A stretch of 39,210 bases of DNA from Terriglobia bacterium. Lineage in GTDB: Bacteria; Acidobacteriota; Terriglobia; Bryobacterales; Bryobacteraceae. The DNA is taken from positions 1-39,210 of the forward strand of contig JAIQFS010000068.1 in assembly GCA_020073145.1 (NCBI GenBank), written 5' to 3'. Of the stretch, positions 37,203 to 39,210 are shown one piece after another. Within the stretch, counting starts at the first letter, position 1. Each line of letters starts with the position of its first letter. Made by a program: the position numbers and the translations under genes. The notes under the pieces were generated by a model that saw only the letters and a list, made by a program, of their open reading frames with translations, did not search any database and was not told the origin of the DNA.

Positions 37203-37564
37203 ATTTGGTCTTGCCCGGTCAGATTCGCGATCGGCTCCTGGTTTTGTGAATGTGGGGCAACCGGGGAGGCCGCGTTTTGGAATGGAGGAGCCGATCTTCT
37301 GGTGGCGAGCGCCTTTAGTTTGTGGCGCAAAATGAAGAAAGTGCCGGTCAGCCATGCGCCAAGCAGTTGTAGGGCGAGAAATCCGGATCCGGGGTCGACG
37401 TACGCGCGAGCGGGCTGCTCGGTCATGAAGAGCAAACTTCCCATCAAGCCAATGGTAAGCAAGCATGAAAGAAGCCTTCGTCTCAAAACAGAGGAGGCGT
37501 TCGGCCGCTTGAGTTGTAGATGTTTTCGTTCGAATGACGTCCGATGGTCGTTATCACTGGACAT
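37199..37564 (-). CDS. Small membrane protein with YVDPGSG motif
   Basis: The ATG at 37564 gives 121 residues (a GTG at 37603 would add 13). A signal segment (LRRRLLSCLLTIGLMGSLLF) ends in PARA, followed by YVDPGSGFLALQLLGAWLTG, a second hydrophobic helix, a basic stretch and a polar tail. Small proteins with Y(V/I)DPG(S/T)G just after a signal peptide are often beside glycosyltransferases or membrane phosphatase-fold enzymes. It is the first gene of three joined by ATGA overlaps, so it is probably needed in fixed ratio with the next two. Its function is unknown. Confidence 0.75.
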   Translation of the reverse strand: MSSDNDHRTSFERKHLQLKRPNASSVLRRRLLSCLLTIGLMGSLLFMTEQPARAYVDPGSGFLALQLLGAWLTGTFFILRHKLKALATRRSAPPFQNAASPVAPHSQNQEPIANLTGQDQI

Positions 37565-37884
37565 TTCTCTTTGGGAACCGCCTTTCACCGAGACAAACGC
37601 CACATTCGTAGCTGTTCATGGGCGATCGTAACATTGGCCGAGTTCTTCGAAGATACGACGATTTCTGTAGTTCGCAGTACCAGAAGCGCTGAGAGTTCTA
37701 TAAGATAACGCTAACGAAAGTGTGTCTAGCAGCAGATTTGTTGTGCCGAAGACTTGACCGTTGTTGCCGCGTTTGATCTTGAAATCCAGCGCTTGATGTC
37801 TGCATTCTAGGACGGTGGAACGCCGTGTGTGGTTAGGCAAGGTTCGACAGGGTGTCGCAATTCTCAAAAAGGTCCCGCTGGCTA
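37565..37884. other. Upstream region of the three-gene operon
   Basis: It should hold the operon's promoter on the minus strand but I see no strong -35/-10 pair. No coding or RNA gene is supported. It ends at the IS630 insertion, which lies upstream of the operon and could influence its expression. Confidence 0.4.
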
Positions 37885-39006
37885 GTCTCCTGTCCCAATG
37901 GTTCGTGAGATAAGTTGAGGAGGCTTGGCGGCTAGGGTGCGTCGCGCGTAGCGGGCGATACTGTCCAGGATTTGGTCCGCCGTTCGGGTCCACACGAAGG
38001 GCTTGGGATCTTCGTTGTGCACGTCGATATACTCGCGGATGACTGCCTCCAACTCCTTCACGCTGCGGAACGCGCCGCGTCGAATGCGTTTGTTGGTGAG
38101 TTCGGCAAACCAGCGCTCCACCAGGTTGATCCACGATCCGTAGGTTGGCGTGAAGTGCACGTGAAAGCGTGGGCGCTTGACCAACCACTTCCGGATGACC
38201 GCGGTTTTGTGAGTGCCGTAATTGTCCATAATGATATGGACCTCCAACTCGGCGGGCACCTGCCCCTCGATGACATCGAGAAACTGACGAAATTCACGGG
38301 ATCGGTGGCGACGGTGCAACTGGCCGATCACATGGCTGGTCTTCAGCTCCAGCGCCGCAAACAGGGAAGTCGTTCCAAGGCGCTTGTAGTCATGCGTACC
38401 CCGCTCCAGTTGCCCGGGCCGTAAAGGCAGCAGCGGTTGCGTGCGGTCCAGGGCCTGAATCTGGCTCTTCTCATCCACACAGAAGACCACCGCGTGGTCG
38501 GGCGGGTTCATATACAAGCCCACGATATCGCGCACTTTCTCGATCAGTTGCGGGTCAGGCGACAGCTTGAAGGTTTCGCTGCGGTGCGGTTGCAAGCCGA
38601 AGGCATGCCAGATTCGGTTGATCGTCATCCGGCTGAGTCCGGACGCTTTTGCCAAGCCGCGCGTGCTCCAATGGGTCTCGCCGCGCGGCGTGCTTTCCAA
38701 AGTCTGAATCACCACCTGCTCAACCTGAGCATCGCTTACTTTGCGCGGTGCGCCCGGCCGCGGTTCGTCGTAGAGCCCTTCCAGCCGGGCTTGCAGGAAA
38801 CGGGAACGCCACTTGCCGACCATGCCCTTTGAGCAGCGCAGTTTCTTCGCCACGGCCAGGTTATCGAGTCCTCCGGCACAGGCCAGGACGACACGCGCCC
38901 GCCGAGCCAACAGGGACTGGCTGCGTGCCCGGTGGGCCAGCGATTGGAGCCGGTCGTGCTCCTCGTCAGTCAAAATCAACGGCTGCTTGGGTCGTCCAGT
39001 CCGCAT
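37882..39006 (-). CDS. IS630-family transposase
   Basis: The 374-residue DDE transposase has N-terminal helix-turn-helix domains ([40 protein letters not shown]) and a catalytic core with [13 protein letters not shown] (first Asp), [11 protein letters not shown] (second Asp) and [19 protein letters not shown] (Glu), the usual DDE pattern. GGAGGT lies upstream of the ATG at 39006. The reading frame runs through the left inverted repeat, and its stop codon TAG uses the TA target duplication plus one flanking base. It appears intact and so may be active. Confidence 0.95.
   Translation of the reverse strand: MRTGRPKQPLILTDEEHDRLQSLAHRARSQSLLARRARVVLACAGGLDNLAVAKKLRCSKGMVGKWRSRFLQARLEGLYDEPRPGAPRKVSDAQVEQVVIQTLESTPRGETHWSTRGLAKASGLSRMTINRIWHAFGLQPHRSETFKLSPDPQLIEKVRDIVGLYMNPPDHAVVFCVDEKSQIQALDRTQPLLPLRPGQLERGTHDYKRLGTTSLFAALELKTSHVIGQLHRRHRSREFRQFLDVIEGQVPAELEVHIIMDNYGTHKTAVIRKWLVKRPRFHVHFTPTYGSWINLVERWFAELTNKRIRRGAFRSVKELEAVIREYIDVHNEDPKPFVWTRTADQILDSIARYARRTLAAKPPQLISRTIGTGD
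37885..37897. repeat. Left inverted repeat of the IS630 element
   Basis: GTCTCCTGTCCCA directly inside the TA at 37883-37884. It matches the complement of 39061-39073 at 12 of 13 positions. Confidence 0.85.
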
Positions 39007-39060
39007 CTAGAACCTCCTACATTTTAGACGCAACCGGGCTCTATCTAGTTCACTTATTTC

Positions 39061-39073
39061 TGGGACAGGAGGC
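39061..39073. repeat. Right inverted repeat of the IS630 element
   Basis: TGGGACAGGAGGC directly inside the TA at 39074-39075, complementary to the left repeat with one mismatch. Confidence 0.85.
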
Positions 39074-39075
39074 TA

Positions 39076-39210
39076 GTCTCCTGTCCCAATGGTTCGTGAC
39101 ATAAGTCAACACGGTTGTCCAGGGGCGGTGCGCCTTGCGTATCGCGCGATGCTGTCGAGGATTTGATCCGCGGACCGGGTCCAGACGAAAGGTTTTGGGT
39201 CCTCGTTGTG
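39076..39210 (-). mobile_element. Second, divergent IS630 copy (partial, runs off the window)
   Basis: It begins with the same 13-bp terminal repeat immediately after the shared TA, then diverges gradually from the first copy. Only 135 bp are in the window. Confidence 0.85.
39106..39210 (-). CDS. IS630-family transposase, partial (C-terminus)
   Basis: The last 34 residues are visible: [20 protein letters not shown], then [14 protein letters not shown]. They match [20 protein letters not shown] of the neighbouring copy, but this frame stops with TGA at 39108-39106, inside the element, instead of at the target TA. The gene continues beyond the window edge. Confidence 0.85.
   Translation of the reverse strand, partial: HNEDPKPFVWTRSADQILDSIARYARRTAPGQPC

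Larger units (their letters stand above)
37885..39073 (-). mobile_element. IS630-family insertion sequence (about 1.19 kb)
   Basis: Bounded by 13-bp inverted repeats, GTCTCCTGTCCCA on the left and its near-complement on the right (12 of 13 match), and by TA on both sides (37883-37884 and 39074-39075), the target duplication typical of IS630/Tc1-mariner elements. It carries one transposase gene. Confidence 0.9.

Overview
The window is GC-rich bacterial DNA, most likely chromosomal and, in my judgement, from an Acidobacteriota member of the Solibacter/Bryobacter type. The basis is family content: a remnant of a TonB receptor with a carboxypeptidase-like N-terminal domain, lineage-style secreted proteins of unknown function, an NtrY/NtrC-like pair with a GAFTDA variant, a PrsT-like TPR lipoprotein, GTP-dependent PEP carboxykinase and IS630 elements. 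No rRNA or other lineage marker is present, so this placement is an inference. No CRISPR array or phage gene cluster is visible.

Layout. 0.2-2.8 kb: aldo/keto reductase, a frameshifted cupin and a close match to LigC of the protocatechuate 4,5-cleavage pathway. 2.9-7.8 kb: an orphan RND pump, a secreted protein and a broken S41 peptidase. 7.9-11.4 kb: a sigma-54 response regulator and its likely sensor kinase, with a VapBC-type toxin-antitoxin pair between them. 11.5-15.5 kb: a MoxR-like ATPase, an Spx/ArsC-family gene with an in-frame TGA at the first Cys of its CxxC motif, a zinc-ribbon membrane protein and a DUF1015 protein. 15.5-24.3 kb: TolC, a secreted protein, a TPR lipoprotein, a beta-hydroxyacid dehydrogenase, an ASCH protein and PckG.

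24.6-30.5 kb: a minus-strand cluster of a LigJ-like hydratase, a NitT/TauT-type ABC ATPase and permease, an RraA-family aldolase and a broken LigK-like aldolase. A GT87-like membrane protein lies between two perfect 139-bp direct repeats made of the LigK 3' end. 30.7-33.4 kb: a corrinoid protein, a DUF1638 protein and a MauE-thioredoxin fusion that reads into tRNA-Ser. 33.5-34.2 kb: tRNA-Arg followed by an element scar (SIR2-like fragment and integrase fragment). 34.2-37.6 kb: three genes linked by ATGA overlaps (YVDPGSG membrane protein, NoeA-like methyltransferase, membrane sulfatase-fold enzyme). 37.9 kb to the end: an IS630 element followed directly by a second, divergent copy.

Together the LigC, LigJ and LigK/RraA genes suggest breakdown of protocatechuate-type aromatics to pyruvate and oxaloacetate, with PckG able to take oxaloacetate to PEP. 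The ABC transporter may import the aromatic acid, and the corrinoid protein may belong to a methyl-transfer system. The strongest novelty candidate is the Spx/ArsC-like gene: the TGA is followed at a suitable distance by a perfect 6-bp hairpin with a 6-nt loop, so it may be a selenoprotein with a UxxC motif that ordinary gene calling would truncate. A second theme is repeated loss of gene interiors (S41 peptidase, TonB receptor, LigK, integration scar), which is either real genome decay or misassembly.
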